Assembly: GCA_024687205.1 (NCBI GenBank)
Contig: JAILES010000004.1
Coordinates: 84,099-148,098, forward strand
From: Lachnospiraceae bacterium
GTDB taxonomy: Bacteria; Bacillota; Clostridia; Lachnospirales; Lachnospiraceae
Length of the DNA: 64,000 nt
Reading direction: 5' to 3'
Position numbers and translations under genes: made by a program. The notes beneath the pieces are model-generated. The model ran no database searches, had not been told where the DNA came from, and saw only the letters and a program-made list of their open reading frames with translations. Positions 63,869 through 64,000 of the stretch are shown in pieces (the first letter of the stretch is position 1; the number at the start of each line of letters is the position of its first letter).

Positions 63869-64000
63869 ATCAATGTTGGAAGAATCTTTAAAAAATATTC
63901 ATACGGGGGACGTGGTGGAAGGTACCGTTATCTCGGTTACGCCGACTGAGATCGCTGTCAATATCAACTATAAGTCTGATGGTATCGTCACAAGAAACGA
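63849..64000 (+). CDS. rpsA: 30S ribosomal protein S1-type protein, N-terminal part (partial)
   Basis: ATG 63849 follows GAGGAGG by about ten bases and overlaps the ispH end. The visible fifty residues include ESLKNIHTGDVVEGTVISVT and EIAVNINYKSDGIV, the start of a first S1 repeat. The gene runs past the window. The alternative, a general S1-domain RNA-binding protein, cannot be separated on this fragment. Confidence 0.85.
   Translation, partial: MSEENFESMLEESLKNIHTGDVVEGTVISVTPTEIAVNINYKSDGIVTRN

Overview
The window looks like a chromosomal segment of a low-to-mid GC Gram-positive anaerobe of the Clostridia, most probably a Lachnospiraceae member of the gut or rumen type. The evidence is gene order (dxr-rseP, rnr-smpB-ssrA, rplS-lepB-rbgA-rnhB, der-plsY, cmk-ispH-rpsA), abundant c-di-GMP proteins, a GH115/uxuA/uxuB glucuronate block, and large secreted DUF285-type repeat proteins. 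This assignment is inferred from content only; no search was run.

Layout. 1-4174: end of dxr, rseP, a TPR/DUF4037/DUF4125 protein and rimP. 4198-11544: an operon with its own promoter encoding a GGDEF protein, a STAS anti-sigma antagonist, an adenosylhomocysteinase-like protein, a MATE transporter fused to an RsbW-like kinase domain, a membrane PP2C phosphatase and a second RsbW-like kinase. This is a partner-switching module tied to c-di-GMP. 11554-14827: secG, rnr, smpB and tmRNA. 14808-15110: palindromic noncoding DNA, including a perfect inverted copy of the tmRNA 3' end. 15141-19155: a small membrane protein interrupted by an amber codon and a large hybrid kinase. 19186-29766: DUF4867, HD-GYP, GH115, uxuA, uxuB and a GGDEF/EAL protein. 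29852-35320: a purine-type BMP/ABC import operon ending in xpt. 35324-41248: rplS, lepB, rbgA, a second lepB, rnhB, a FliK-like gene and an FlhB-like gene. 41314-58413: three giant secreted paralogues, with yraN and two foldback repeat elements nearby. 58440-64000: NUDIX, tyrS, der, plsY, cmk, ispH and the start of rpsA.

The outstanding feature is the trio of giant proteins (2046, 1637 and 1778 aa). Each has a signal peptide, 26-residue BspA/DUF285-type leucine-rich repeats, a papain-like cysteine-peptidase-like domain, an acidic linker, a striking Ala-Arg-Cys-Arg tetrapeptide array, and several beta-rich C-terminal modules. The main array is exactly 11 repeats (132 bp) in all three genes although its codons are thoroughly shuffled, so the amino-acid pattern appears to be under selection. 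Two of the three carry an extra 4-repeat array after a duplicated linker. I recognise no described family with this array. It is the best candidate in the window for an undescribed system, perhaps a cysteine-crosslinked, metal-binding or polyanion-binding surface protein family.

Other points of note are an apparent AUA start codon for yraN, two 145-bp repeat cores each enclosed in long inverted arms of unrelated sequence, a cluster of three hairpins before the FlhB-like gene, and an in-frame TAG in the small gene before the hybrid kinase.
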